Assembly: GCA_017395925.1 (NCBI GenBank) | Contig: JAFQNJ010000007.1 | Coordinates: 1 to 32,531, forward strand | Length of the DNA stretch: 32,531 nt | From: Ruminococcus sp. | Lineage (GTDB): Bacteria > Bacillota > Clostridia > Oscillospirales > Acutalibacteraceae | Reading direction: 5' to 3' | Shown: piece after piece, positions 8,671 to 16,602 of the stretch | How the letters are laid out: each line of letters opens with the position of its first letter | How positions within the stretch are numbered: the first letter of the stretch is position 1 | Position numbers and translations under genes: made by a program | Notes under the pieces: model-generated | Seen by the model: the letters and a program-made list of their open reading frames with translations, nothing else | Databases searched by the model: none | Told to the model about the DNA's origin: nothing

Positions 8671-9369
8671 TTAGATAACGTTGGGGTGCTCCTGAAGATA
8701 TTTTTTTACCTTCTCGATAACCCTAGTGTCATTATCATAGTTAAGGGAGCTCTTTGTACCGTTTAAGGGAATCCAGGTGTAGCTGTCAATTTCGCTTTCC
8801 TGAATTTTGATATCATCGGTCTTTGCCGTTGCCAGAAAGAACACAACCCTCTTTCGGATTTTTCCGAAGGGACAATAGTCGCTGATTTCTCTGAATCCGT
8901 CCAGAATTTCAACATCCAGATTGGTCTCTTCTTTAATCTCTCTGACGGCGGTTTCCTTCTCTTTTTCCCAAAGCTCAATGTGACCCTTGGGAAAAGAATA
9001 AAACCTTCCGTTGTGGTTTCTCACCATAAGTATCTTAATCTCATTTGTCTTTTTGTCGCGGTGCAGAATAACCGCACCGCAGGACTTCTCGTAAAGACAA
9101 CTGATTTTCTCAATGCTGAGAGAGCGGAGCTTGGAGAGTCTGGAGCGAATCTCAGGCTCATAAAGAATATCACTTTTCTGCGATACTATCAGCTTCTCAC
9201 TGCCGTCAGTGAGGGTAATCACCGCAGTGACAATACCGAGAAAAGTATCGTGAACAGGTCTCCTGCTCATAATATAGACGTTTTTGCCGCCGTTTTCGCT
9301 GATATATCCGGAATAAAGTCCCTGCGAGAGAGAGCCGTAAACCGAAACAAACACTTCATTTGCAAGCAT
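8671..9369 (-). CDS. Nudix hydrolase with an N-terminal pyrophosphatase-like region
   Basis: The C-terminal half (about residues 95-230) is a Nudix domain: Gly129 opens a box that reads GHIELWE...REIKEET and fits GX5EX7REUXEEXGU, except that Asn replaces the late Gly. Such enzymes cleave nucleoside diphosphates linked to another group; FPKGHIE recalls Ap4A and related hydrolases. The first 90 residues (SGYISENGGKNVYIMS, then RPVHDTFLGIVTAVI) resemble the fold of soluble inorganic pyrophosphatases but are short and lack a clear acidic active site. ATG at 9369 follows AAGGAGGAATTAAG. It begins 34 bases after the minus-strand DHHW gene, so both are probably one transcript. Confidence 0.85.
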   Translation of the reverse strand: MLANEVFVSVYGSLSQGLYSGYISENGGKNVYIMSRRPVHDTFLGIVTAVITLTDGSEKLIVSQKSDILYEPEIRSRLSKLRSLSIEKISCLYEKSCGAVILHRDKKTNEIKILMVRNHNGRFYSFPKGHIELWEKEKETAVREIKEETNLDVEILDGFREISDYCPFGKIRKRVVFFLATAKTDDIKIQESEIDSYTWIPLNGTKSSLNYDNDTRVIEKVKKYLQEHPNVI

Positions 9370-9403
9370 CTTAATTCCTCCTTCAGGGGTATCGGTACAA
9401 ATC

Positions 9404-10696
9404 TCAGCTCACGGAGTCGCTGATGAGTGATACCTGAGAGGGAGTGTTGGCAGACATGGTGTTGTTGAGGAAAAGCACCTCGGTAATGCCGTTTTTGCTC
9501 ATATAATCCTTGAGGTTGCCGCTCCAGTATCTGTAGTCGATAAGGTGTACCTCATCATAGTTTGCAGTAAGATAGGGAGCAAATGCGTTGCCGTAGGAAT
9601 CCTTTACAACGGCAATTTTCTTTCCTGTGTTTGCTTCGGAATGGATTACAAACTGTGCAGTATCACCCCAGCAGAACACACCATAGGTAAGTGAGCCACC
9701 GGTGGATGCAGGATAGTACATGGAAACCCTGAGAGTATCAGAGCTCATTCTCTCCTTCATATATGCATATGTATTTACAGGCATATCGTAATACTGTACT
9801 GTATCGGCATTTGCCGCAAGGCTTGAGTTTCCTGTTGCTGTGTAGAAGGAACCGGTGAAGCCAGGGATGGAGTGCTTCTCCAGAGTATTTATATCCACAG
9901 CCTTCTGCCCTGTCTGCTCACAGAATGCTGTGTATGCATAGTATGCACCCAGAGATGTCCAGTGGTGGTCGGTGTTGTAGTAGATATACTCATTTGCGTG
10001 AGCAGAGAGTGCATTGTAGCAGTTAACCTTCACGATATCCTTGCTGAGATTATCATAGATACATTTGATATTATCTGACTGCGGGGTAGTTTTTATACCG
10101 CTTTGAATAATTCTCTGAGGCAGACCGAATTCGGTCTGGTTGGGAACTACCATATTATAGACGGTCACCTTGTCACCCAGCGTCTTTGCAACATCGTTGA
10201 TGGTCTTGGAGTAATTCTTTGCCACCTTGTCAGTGCTGGAGAAAAGGTTGAAACCTCTGCCATTCCAGAGATAGAGGGTGCTTGAATGAAGTACACCGTC
10301 GGTGCCGTCATCGGCGATTACGGGCTTTATATACTCGCCCTGAGGCTCTGTGGGAGGTTCCGTGGGGGGTTCTGTCGCAGGCTCTGTGGGAGCAGTAGTT
10401 TCGGGCTCGGTTTCATCTGCAGTTGCAGGAAGAGTTTCCTCGGTGTCATTTCCGTCAGATGCCGCCGCCACGGTGGAGCTTACATCCAACATTGAGATAA
10501 GACCTCCTACTGCGGGAATAACCGCAAAATAGCTGACTGCTACCAAAGCCGCTGTCAAGACACAAACCGCACCTATAGTCAGCACTCTTTTGAGCACTAC
10601 GCGGTTTTTTCTCCTTCTTTTCATTTTCTTGTACTTCTGGTTTGCGGCATATAAATCCACCATACCGATGAAGTATTCATCCTTTTTTCTTCTCAA
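9404..10696 (-). CDS. DHHW family protein (AlgX/AlgJ-like), orphan copy without its own MBOAT
   Basis: A second DHHW protein, 430 residues. Order: basic cytoplasmic N-terminus, one membrane segment (about 36-60), a Thr/Glu/Pro-rich linker (about 85-120, with repeats of TEP and PPTEP), then the extracellular domain with NTDHHWTSLGAY (DHHW 243-246) and AVVKDSYGNAF (Asp366-Ser367). The layout matches the protein at 6879-8018 but the two are far diverged. TTG at 10696 is preceded by GGGAGGCG with 7-8 bases spacing; the next ATG codons would cut off the basic start. No acyltransferase lies beside it, so it may share the MBOAT protein at 5449-6840. A Nudix gene follows 34 bases later. Confidence 0.85.
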   Translation of the reverse strand: MRRKKDEYFIGMVDLYAANQKYKKMKRRRKNRVVLKRVLTIGAVCVLTAALVAVSYFAVIPAVGGLISMLDVSSTVAAASDGNDTEETLPATADETEPETTAPTEPATEPPTEPPTEPQGEYIKPVIADDGTDGVLHSSTLYLWNGRGFNLFSSTDKVAKNYSKTINDVAKTLGDKVTVYNMVVPNQTEFGLPQRIIQSGIKTTPQSDNIKCIYDNLSKDIVKVNCYNALSAHANEYIYYNTDHHWTSLGAYYAYTAFCEQTGQKAVDINTLEKHSIPGFTGSFYTATGNSSLAANADTVQYYDMPVNTYAYMKERMSSDTLRVSMYYPASTGGSLTYGVFCWGDTAQFVIHSEANTGKKIAVVKDSYGNAFAPYLTANYDEVHLIDYRYWSGNLKDYMSKNGITEVLFLNNTMSANTPSQVSLISDSVS

Positions 10697-10736
10697 GACT
10701 TACGCCTCCCTAATCGAATAGTATAGCCATTTTTAC

Positions 10737-10766
10737 ATAATAGAGTATAATACATACACAAGTCAA
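10737..10766 (-). promoter_or_regulatory. Promoter of the DHHW-Nudix operon
   Basis: On the minus strand TTGACT (10766-10761), 18-base spacer, TATTAT (10742-10737), about 40 bases before the TTG start. Confidence 0.6.
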
Positions 10767-10874
10767 AGGCAATAAAAGTAACCGAATTGTGATTAAGTGG
10801 CATATTTATTGTAATTTTTACACACAAAAAATTTAAATTCTGTTACAGAATTTAAGAAAAACCTCGATATTTTG

Positions 10875-10917
10875 TTGCACAAGGCGATTTATTGTGCTAA
10901 AATAACTCTATTATAAT
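10875..10917 (+). promoter_or_regulatory. Promoter of the aminotransferase-trpS operon
   Basis: TTGCAC (10875-10880), 17-base spacer, TAAAAT (10898-10903) with extended TGC. A second -10-like TATAAT lies at 10912-10917. Confidence 0.6.
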
Positions 10918-10941
10918 TATTTTTAGAAAGCGTGAATTATT

Positions 10942-12123
10942 ATGGAATATAAATTCGCTGACCGCATCTGCGGCCTCAAGCCCTCTGCTATCAGAGAGAT
11001 TTTTAAATATGCCGCTGACCCCGAGGTAGTATCTCTGTCAGCAGGCAACCCTGCTCCCGATGCCTTCCCCGCAGAAGCTCTAGAGAAGATTTCCGCACGC
11101 CTTATGAAGGAGAATCCCACCCTGGCTCTCCAGTACAGCATCACCGAGGGCTACGCACCTCTCAGAGATGCACTGGGTACATATATGGCGAAATACAATA
11201 TAGGAAAAGAGTTTGACAGCCTCATCGTCACCTCAGGTGCACAGCAGGTTATGGACCTCACCACCAAGGCACTCGTAAACTATGGCGACGAGATCATCTG
11301 TGAGGCTCCCTCTTTCATCGGCTCACTCAACACCTTCCGCAGTTACGGTGCAAAACTTCTGGGTGTACCTATGGAAGAGGACGGTATGGATATGGAGGCT
11401 CTTGAGGAAACCCTCAAGACTCACGACAAGGTTCGTTTTATCTACACCATACCCACCTTCCAGAATCCCTCAGGTATTACAATGAGCCTGGAGAAACGTC
11501 GCCGCCTTTACGAGCTTGCCAAGGAATACGGCGTTCTTATACTGGAGGACAATCCCTACGGCGAGCTTCGCTACAAGGGCGAAGACCTCCCCACCATCAA
11601 GTCCTTCGACACCGACGGAATTGTTATCTATGCAGGTTCCTTCAGCAAGATCATCTCTCCCGGTATGCGTGTGGGCTGGTGTGTGGCTCCCGAGGAGATT
11701 ATCCAGAAACTTACCGTCTGCAAGCAGGGCAGTGACGTTCACACCAATATCTGGTCTCAGGTTCTCTGTCATGAATTTATGACAAAGTATGACTTTGAGG
11801 GACATCTTCAGTACCTCCGCGACCTTTACAGCAAAAAAGCAGAGTTCACCATGGGTCTTCTCAGAGAGCACCTCAGCGATACAATTACCTACGGCGATAT
11901 CGACGGCGGTCTCTTTATCTGGTGCACACTTCCCGAGGATGTAGATATGCCTCAGTTCTGCCTTGATGCAGTAAAGAACAAGGTATGCGTAGTTCCGGGA
12001 ACCGCTTTCCTCACCGACGAAAGTGCTACCTCTCACAACTTCAGAATCAACTTCTCAACCCCCACCAACGAACAGCTTGAGAAGGGCATCAGAATACTCG
12101 GCGAGCTTTCAAAGAAGCTCTGA
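10942..12123 (+). CDS. PLP-dependent class I/II aminotransferase (2-aminoadipate/aromatic type)
   Basis: Fold-type I transaminase, 393 residues, cytoplasmic, with a PLP internal aldimine at Lys236 in AGSFSKIISPGMRVGW. Other expected residues are seen: YSITEGYAPLRDAL near 65-77, Asn175 in PTFQNPSG, Asp203 and Tyr206 in LEDNPYGELRY, and the substrate-carboxylate Arg in the late FRINFS segment. The overall pattern is that of the LysN/aminoadipate and MocR-catalytic-domain group, here without the GntR DNA-binding part. The exact amino acid substrate is not determined; linkage to trpS (15 bases apart) makes an aromatic amino acid plausible but proves nothing. The SD before ATG 10942 is weak. Confidence 0.9.
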   Translation: MEYKFADRICGLKPSAIREIFKYAADPEVVSLSAGNPAPDAFPAEALEKISARLMKENPTLALQYSITEGYAPLRDALGTYMAKYNIGKEFDSLIVTSGAQQVMDLTTKALVNYGDEIICEAPSFIGSLNTFRSYGAKLLGVPMEEDGMDMEALEETLKTHDKVRFIYTIPTFQNPSGITMSLEKRRRLYELAKEYGVLILEDNPYGELRYKGEDLPTIKSFDTDGIVIYAGSFSKIISPGMRVGWCVAPEEIIQKLTVCKQGSDVHTNIWSQVLCHEFMTKYDFEGHLQYLRDLYSKKAEFTMGLLREHLSDTITYGDIDGGLFIWCTLPEDVDMPQFCLDAVKNKVCVVPGTAFLTDESATSHNFRINFSTPTNEQLEKGIRILGELSKKL

Positions 12124-12138
12124 TAAGGAGATACATAT

Positions 12139-13170
12139 ATGAGCAACGAAATTTTAACAACTCAGCCTGCTGAGAAAAAGAAAATTGTATTCAGTGCAAT
12201 CCAGCCTTCCGGCACCATCACTCTGGGCAACTATCTGGGTGCTTTAAGAAACTGGGTAACTATGCAGGAGGAAGGTCAGTACAACTGCATCTATGCTCTT
12301 GCAGACCTTCACACCATCACCGTCAGACAGGAGCCTGCGGTTATGAGAAAGAACATCCTTGAGGCTTATGCCTCCATTCTCGCCTGCGGTATCGACACCG
12401 AGAAGAGTGTGTTCTTTATTCAGAGCCACGTCAATGCTCACGCACAGCTTGCATGGCTTCTCAACTGCTACACACAGTTCGGCGAGCTTTCCAGAATGAC
12501 CCAGTTCAAGGATAAATCCGCAAAGCACGCAGATAATATCAATGCGGGTCTTTTCACCTATCCCTGCCTTATGGCGGCGGATATTCTGCTTTATCAGGCA
12601 GACCTGGTGCCTGTCGGTGCAGACCAGAAGCAGCACCTTGAGCTCTCCCGCGATATCGCCGAGAGATTCAACGGCAGATACGGCAACGTATTCACAGTTC
12701 CCGAGGGATTCATTCCCAAAAATGGTGCAAGGGTTATGAGTCTTCAGGACCCCACCAGAAAGATGAGCAAATCCGACGAAAACGTCAATGCCTGCGTATC
12801 TCTCTTGGACACTCCCGAGGTTATTATGAAGAAGTTCAAGCGTGCCGTCACCGACAGCGAAGCAAAAGTCTGCGTAGGCGAAGGTAAAGAAGGCGTCAAC
12901 AACCTCATCGGCATCTACTCCGCCGTTACAGGCAAGACCGCCGAGGAAATCACCAACGAGTTCGAGGGCAAGGGCTACGGCGACTTCAAGGTGGCTGTAG
13001 GCGAAGCCGTTGTTGAGGAGCTCCGTCCCGTCAGAGAGAGATACGAGCAGTACATCAAGGACAAGGCATATCTGGAGGAAAGCTGGCGCAAGGGCGCAGA
13101 GTTTGCCGACAGACTTGCACAGAGAACTCTCGCTAAAACAATGAAGAAAATCGGCTTTGTAGGCAGATAA
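12139..13170 (+). CDS. trpS: Tryptophanyl-tRNA synthetase
   Basis: Class Ic synthetase that charges tRNA-Trp. The 343-residue protein has the HIGH equivalent in [14 protein letters not shown] (about 23-36), the KMSKS loop as RKMSKSDEN (208-212), and conserved [21 protein letters not shown]. Length is normal. ATG 12139 is preceded by AAGGAGATACATAT. It is cotranscribed with the aminotransferase. No T-box leader is seen in the 15-base gap or before the operon. The large open frame on the opposite strand is a shadow. Confidence 0.97.
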   Translation: MSNEILTTQPAEKKKIVFSAIQPSGTITLGNYLGALRNWVTMQEEGQYNCIYALADLHTITVRQEPAVMRKNILEAYASILACGIDTEKSVFFIQSHVNAHAQLAWLLNCYTQFGELSRMTQFKDKSAKHADNINAGLFTYPCLMAADILLYQADLVPVGADQKQHLELSRDIAERFNGRYGNVFTVPEGFIPKNGARVMSLQDPTRKMSKSDENVNACVSLLDTPEVIMKKFKRAVTDSEAKVCVGEGKEGVNNLIGIYSAVTGKTAEEITNEFEGKGYGDFKVAVGEAVVEELRPVRERYEQYIKDKAYLEESWRKGAEFADRLAQRTLAKTMKKIGFVGR

Positions 13171-13196
13171 ATCAGCGATTTTCAAGTTAAAAATTA

Positions 13197-13229
13197 AAGG
13201 TGGAGGAACCAAAACGGTTCTTCCACCTT
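13197..13229. terminator. Terminator after trpS, shared with the convergent gene
   Basis: 14-bp stem AAGGTGGAGGAACC / GGTTCTTCCACCTT with one G-T pair and a 5-base loop, then TTGTTTTTATTT on the plus strand. Confidence 0.9.
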
Positions 13230-13233
13230 GTTT

Positions 13234-14976
13234 TTATTTATAAAGTTTTCCGATAACTTCTTCTTCTACGATTTTCCAGTTTGCAAAATCCTTACCGCTT
13301 CCCTTTATTTCGTATGTATAGTTTACATCGGGGTCGGCGTTCCAGGTCTGGAAATAGTGAGTTCGTGTACTGCTGCTGTCGGCTTTCACGTCAGAAACCG
13401 CTGTGCCGTAGCCTCTGTCCACCTGAAGTCCTGCCGATTTAACAATACTTGCCAGATAATTATCCTGGGAAACAGGCACATCCGACTCCGCAAAGGGCGT
13501 TCCCGCCTTGCCGCTTTCCTTAATCATAAAAGCTGTGAGTTCAGGCTCAACATAAAGTTTTTTGTCACTTCTCAGCGCCGCGTGGTCACCGAGAATAACA
13601 ACAGTTGCGTCCTCATAGAGCCCCTTGTCCTTCATCTGCTGAAGGTATTCGCGGATAAACTTAAGTGTTCCCTTGGTCTGCTCGTAGGAGCCTACTGAAT
13701 TCTCCTCAACAGGGTTGCACTCCTCATCCATTGTAAAGGGAGAGTGGCATCCGCGCAGATGCAGGAAAGTAAAGTTATTCTGTCTGCTCTGGGTGTAAAG
13801 TCCGCTCTCGCAGAATTCCTGATAAACCTTAACGTCATCAAGCTCGTATTTTGTCAGGTTCTTGAGAGCCATAACGCCCTCGTTCATAGCTGCAAGGGAC
13901 ACCTTCTGAGACTTGAGCATATCGGGAAGCCAGAAGTACGCACCCCTCTCTATCATACCCAAAGCAATAATGAATCTATCTCCGATGGAAAACTTGCTGT
14001 TGGAGCTGGCATTTGCTACCCTGCCGTCGAAGGAGTCCGCATTGTCATAGGCGTACATTTCAGGAATATATACGTTAATCTTATAATTATTCTTTTCCAG
14101 ATCCTTGAGGAAGGGTGACTGGGAATAAACCTTATTGAAGTAAGCTCCCTTTGACATGGAGAAGTCGGAATATACACCCGAAAGCATAGAGGATATTGCA
14201 GGGTATGTTCTGGGAAACTTTGCAATGTAGTCAGAATAATATGTAAATCCGTCAAAATCCTTGAAGGCATCGGGGTCTTTTGCCACCTGTGCATCATAGT
14301 ACTTGGTGTCAAAGCGGTCCACAACAAAAACAATTATATTGTCCTTCTTTGAAACCTCAAACATATTCTCTGTAGTGAGAAAAGACTTTTGGGTGCTGGC
14401 TGCTGCCGCCGATGCTGTTTCGTTAACTGCTGAAACCATACCGGGAATTACCGCTACGCACTGAAAAATCAGGGCAACCGACATCATAAGTGCCAGCATC
14501 TTTCTGCCTGCATTTGATTTGTTCCACAAAATGCCGAACCAGACGGACGCCGCGATAATAGTCACCCACATTGAGAAGTTGAGTATCAGCTTCCACACCG
14601 CGTCGGAAACCCATCCGCCGTCAGCAGGAAAGCCCTCAAAAGAAGCCGAGGTCAGTGCATTCTGCAGAAACGCCGCCACCGTAATGCCTGCAGACAAAGA
14701 GAAAATGGTATTTCTCACGGTTGATTTTGTAAAAAGAAGCACCGCTGTCAGAATTGCCGATACCAACACAAACATAACTATTACTACGGGGAAAAATTCC
14801 CACAGCCCCATATAAAGTTCCTTTGCCATCTTGGAATAGGCAGTGAGGGTAGGCAGGAGAATGGTAGCCAGAGGCAGACCGCATCCTGCAAGCAGGGATG
14901 TAAGGATTTTCGTTTGCTTTGGAGAAAGCGTCTTTTTGGCTTTAGCCTCGGACTGAACTTTATTAGTATCACTCAT
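13234..14976 (-). CDS. Membrane-anchored alkaline-phosphatase-superfamily protein (sulfatase/LTA-synthase-like)
   Basis: The 580-residue protein has about five membrane segments in its first 185 residues, then an extracellular domain of the sulfatase/LtaS fold. Seen in that domain: metal-ligand Asp220 in IIVFVVDRFD, a likely nucleophile Thr257 in FPRTYPAISSMLSG, His410 in HLRGCHSPF, and Asp463-His464 in VVILGDHAAL. This is the layout of phosphoglycerol and phosphoethanolamine transferases, but it lacks the standard LtaS wording, so the substrate is open. ATG 14976 follows AAAGGGTGA; the TTG-started longer reading (15012) has no site. It has its own promoter and is convergent with trpS. Confidence 0.78.
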   Translation of the reverse strand: MSDTNKVQSEAKAKKTLSPKQTKILTSLLAGCGLPLATILLPTLTAYSKMAKELYMGLWEFFPVVIVMFVLVSAILTAVLLFTKSTVRNTIFSLSAGITVAAFLQNALTSASFEGFPADGGWVSDAVWKLILNFSMWVTIIAASVWFGILWNKSNAGRKMLALMMSVALIFQCVAVIPGMVSAVNETASAAAASTQKSFLTTENMFEVSKKDNIIVFVVDRFDTKYYDAQVAKDPDAFKDFDGFTYYSDYIAKFPRTYPAISSMLSGVYSDFSMSKGAYFNKVYSQSPFLKDLEKNNYKINVYIPEMYAYDNADSFDGRVANASSNSKFSIGDRFIIALGMIERGAYFWLPDMLKSQKVSLAAMNEGVMALKNLTKYELDDVKVYQEFCESGLYTQSRQNNFTFLHLRGCHSPFTMDEECNPVEENSVGSYEQTKGTLKFIREYLQQMKDKGLYEDATVVILGDHAALRSDKKLYVEPELTAFMIKESGKAGTPFAESDVPVSQDNYLASIVKSAGLQVDRGYGTAVSDVKADSSSTRTHYFQTWNADPDVNYTYEIKGSGKDFANWKIVEEEVIGKLYK

Positions 14977-15021
14977 AGGGTTCACCCTTTCGCAAAGATA
15001 ATCTGATAACAAATCGAATAC

Positions 15022-15050
15022 ATTATATCATCATTACTGCAAAAAATCAA
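15022..15050 (-). promoter_or_regulatory. Promoter of the sulfatase-like gene
   Basis: Minus strand TTGATT (15050-15045), 17-base spacer, TATAAT (15027-15022), about 45 bases before the ATG. Confidence 0.65.
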
Positions 15051-15101
15051 CGCATAGGAAAAGCAACGCAAAGAAAATTTGAAAAATTTTTCAAAAAATT
15101 A

Positions 15102-15130
15102 TTGACAAAACGGGTATACTATAATATAAT
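15102..15130 (+). promoter_or_regulatory. Promoter of the tRNA operon
   Basis: Perfect TTGACA (15102-15107), 17-base spacer, perfect TATAAT (15125-15130), about 28 bases before the first tRNA. The best consensus promoter in the window. Confidence 0.85.
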
Positions 15131-15158
15131 TACTTTTGCTACGTTTGTGTAGCTTCGT

Positions 15159-15235
15159 GGCGGAATAGCTCAGCTGGCTAGAGCATTCGGTTCATACCCG
15201 AAGTGTCGTAGGTTCAAGTCCTATTTCCGCTACCA
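15159..15235 (+). tRNA. tRNA-Met (CAT), elongator type
   Basis: 77 bases with encoded CCA. The acceptor stem GGCGGAA / TTCCGCT closes with a G-T first pair. The anticodon loop is TTCATAC with stem TTCGG / CCGAA, so it lacks the three G-C pairs of initiator tRNA. The arms resemble Bacillus elongator tRNA-Met more than tRNA-Ile2 with CAT. Confidence 0.93.
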
Positions 15236-15238
15236 CGT

Positions 15239-15313
15239 GGCCCGGTGGTCAAGAGGTTAAGACACCGCCCTTTCACGGCGGTAACACGAGTTCGATTCTC
15301 GTCCGGGTCACCA
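15239..15313 (+). tRNA. tRNA-Glu (TTC)
   Basis: 75 bases with encoded CCA. Acceptor stem GGCCCGG / CCGGGTC, anticodon loop with TTC. It starts three bases after the tRNA-Met end. Confidence 0.95.
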
Positions 15314-15326
15314 TTTTTATTTATCT

Positions 15327-15413
15327 GCCGGTGTGGTGGAATAGGCAGACACAAGGGACTTAAAATCCCTCGGAGTAAAATCCGTACCGGTTCAAGTCCG
15401 GTCACCGGCACCA
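15327..15413 (+). tRNA. tRNA-Leu (TAA)
   Basis: 87 bases with a long variable arm (CGGAGTAAAATCCG) as expected for class II tRNA-Leu. Acceptor GCCGGTG / CACCGGC, anticodon loop CTTAAAA, encoded CCA. Confidence 0.95.
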
Positions 15414-15432
15414 CATTATGGTTGAAAGTAAT

Positions 15433-15457
15433 GTCGAGCATTGGCTCGGCTTTTTTT
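15433..15457 (+). terminator. Terminator of the tRNA operon
   Basis: 7-bp stem GTCGAGC / GCTCGGC with loop ATTG, followed by seven T residues. Confidence 0.88.
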
Positions 15458-15490
15458 ATTTTCTGCACCTTTAAACTTTTACCCAAAAAG

Positions 15491-15517
15491 AAACTCCCGA
15501 CCTCTAGTCGGGAGTTT
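15491..15517 (-). terminator. Terminator of the dockerin gene
   Basis: Perfect 11-bp stem AAACTCCCGAC / GTCGGGAGTTT with a 5-base loop. Read on the minus strand it is followed by TCTTTTTGGG. Confidence 0.88.
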
Positions 15518-15531
15518 TGCGTTTATTCAGC

Positions 15532-16494
15532 TTATTTACCGATGGGATAGTCAACGTCCATTCCTGCAACGAATTTCTGAATTGCAGTTGCATCCTTAAC
15601 ATTCACCTTGGTGTCGGCATCAACATCTGCACAAGCCTCGCAGAGAGTAATCTCAAAGCCTGCGGCAAACTTCTGGATAGCGGTTGCATCCTTAACATTT
15701 ACCTTGCCGTCGCCGTCTGCATCGCCCAGAACACACTCATCGGGAGTTGTTTCATCAGGGGTTGTCTCGTCGGGAGTAGCCTCGTCGTCGGTGGAGGGCA
15801 GATACTCCTCAAGTGCTGCGAGGATCTCATAGAGCTCTTCCTCGGTGAACTGGAAATCAAAAATGAGCTTGTAGACAATCTCCTCGGGAGCCAGACCTGT
15901 CATCTTAACTGCATTCTCAAATCTGCCGTTAACTACAAAGTCAATGAAAAGGTCAACATCTGTCTTTCCCTCGGGAAGTGCTGTACCTACAACATTGCCG
16001 ATAGATGTAATCTGCTTAACGGGACCGTAAACTGCAGGGTCCTGATTCATCCAGAAAGCAGAGAGGCAAACCTTTGCGCTATCCTCGGGGTTCTCGTACA
16101 TAATATCGGTATCACAGTACATAGTGTCACCGAAGCATTCTGTTCCCATAAATGCATCGTAGGTCTGTGCGCCTGTATCGGCAGAGAAGATTACACAGTA
16201 GAGCTTGCCCTCTTCCATAGTACCTGCCTTGCTGATGTTGTAGGAATATACGTCCTCTGCATCAGTAGCGGTGCACTTTTCCTTCTTTGTCTGCCAAGCC
16301 GCAAACTCGTCACCCTCGTACTCCCAGATGTGACAGAAAATGCTCTTGTAGCCTGCCCACTCCTGGGGAACTGTGAAGTAAATCACGGGCTCCTCTGAAG
16401 GTGTGAATTCCTCTGCGGATACGCCCACAGCACAGGTTGCAAGGGCTAAAAGCATAACCAGTGCTACGGACAGAATTTTCTTAAAACTGTTCAT
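15532..16494 (-). CDS. Secreted protein with C-terminal type I dockerin
   Basis: A 320-residue exported protein. Signal peptide with cleavage likely after Ala27 (VSA-EE). Residues about 30-175 form an aromatic-rich beta-type module (IYFTVPQEWAGYKSIFCHIW) that is not a catalytic domain I know; it recalls starch-binding modules of ruminococcal amylosome proteins, with low certainty. Residues 180-235 look helical. A TPDE repeat linker (about 238-254) leads to a dockerin (about 257-315) with two copies of the calcium loop and helix: GDADGDGKVNVKDATAIQKF and DVDADTKVNVKDATAIQKF. The dockerin would dock the protein on a cohesin scaffold; no cohesin is in the window. ATG 16494 follows AGGAGG. Own promoter and terminator. 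Confidence 0.88.
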   Translation of the reverse strand: MNSFKKILSVALVMLLALATCAVGVSAEEFTPSEEPVIYFTVPQEWAGYKSIFCHIWEYEGDEFAAWQTKKEKCTATDAEDVYSYNISKAGTMEEGKLYCVIFSADTGAQTYDAFMGTECFGDTMYCDTDIMYENPEDSAKVCLSAFWMNQDPAVYGPVKQITSIGNVVGTALPEGKTDVDLFIDFVVNGRFENAVKMTGLAPEEIVYKLIFDFQFTEEELYEILAALEEYLPSTDDEATPDETTPDETTPDECVLGDADGDGKVNVKDATAIQKFAAGFEITLCEACADVDADTKVNVKDATAIQKFVAGMDVDYPIGK

Positions 16495-16523
16495 AATAGT
16501 CCTCCTAAAAGAAAATTAATTAT

Positions 16524-16552
16524 ATAATACCTGACCCTACATATTAATGCAA
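16524..16552 (-). promoter_or_regulatory. Promoter of the dockerin gene
   Basis: Minus strand TTGCAT (16552-16547), 17-base spacer, TATTAT (16529-16524), about 30 bases before the ATG. Confidence 0.65.
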
Positions 16553-16602
16553 GTCGGTAATAAACATTTGTATTTGGTAAATAAAGGAATCAAATCTCCT
16601 GC

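Noticed and set aside
12244-13212. Long open frame (322 codons) on the minus strand opposite trpS
   Set aside because: It mirrors trpS codons, has no ribosome binding site and no recognisable domain; trpS is certain.
15571-15724. Repeated segments in the dockerin gene as a possible direct-repeat array
   Set aside because: They encode the normal duplicated calcium-loop motif of a type I dockerin.
15517-16398. 293-codon plus-strand open frame opposite the dockerin gene
   Set aside because: Shadow of the dockerin gene, no ribosome binding site.
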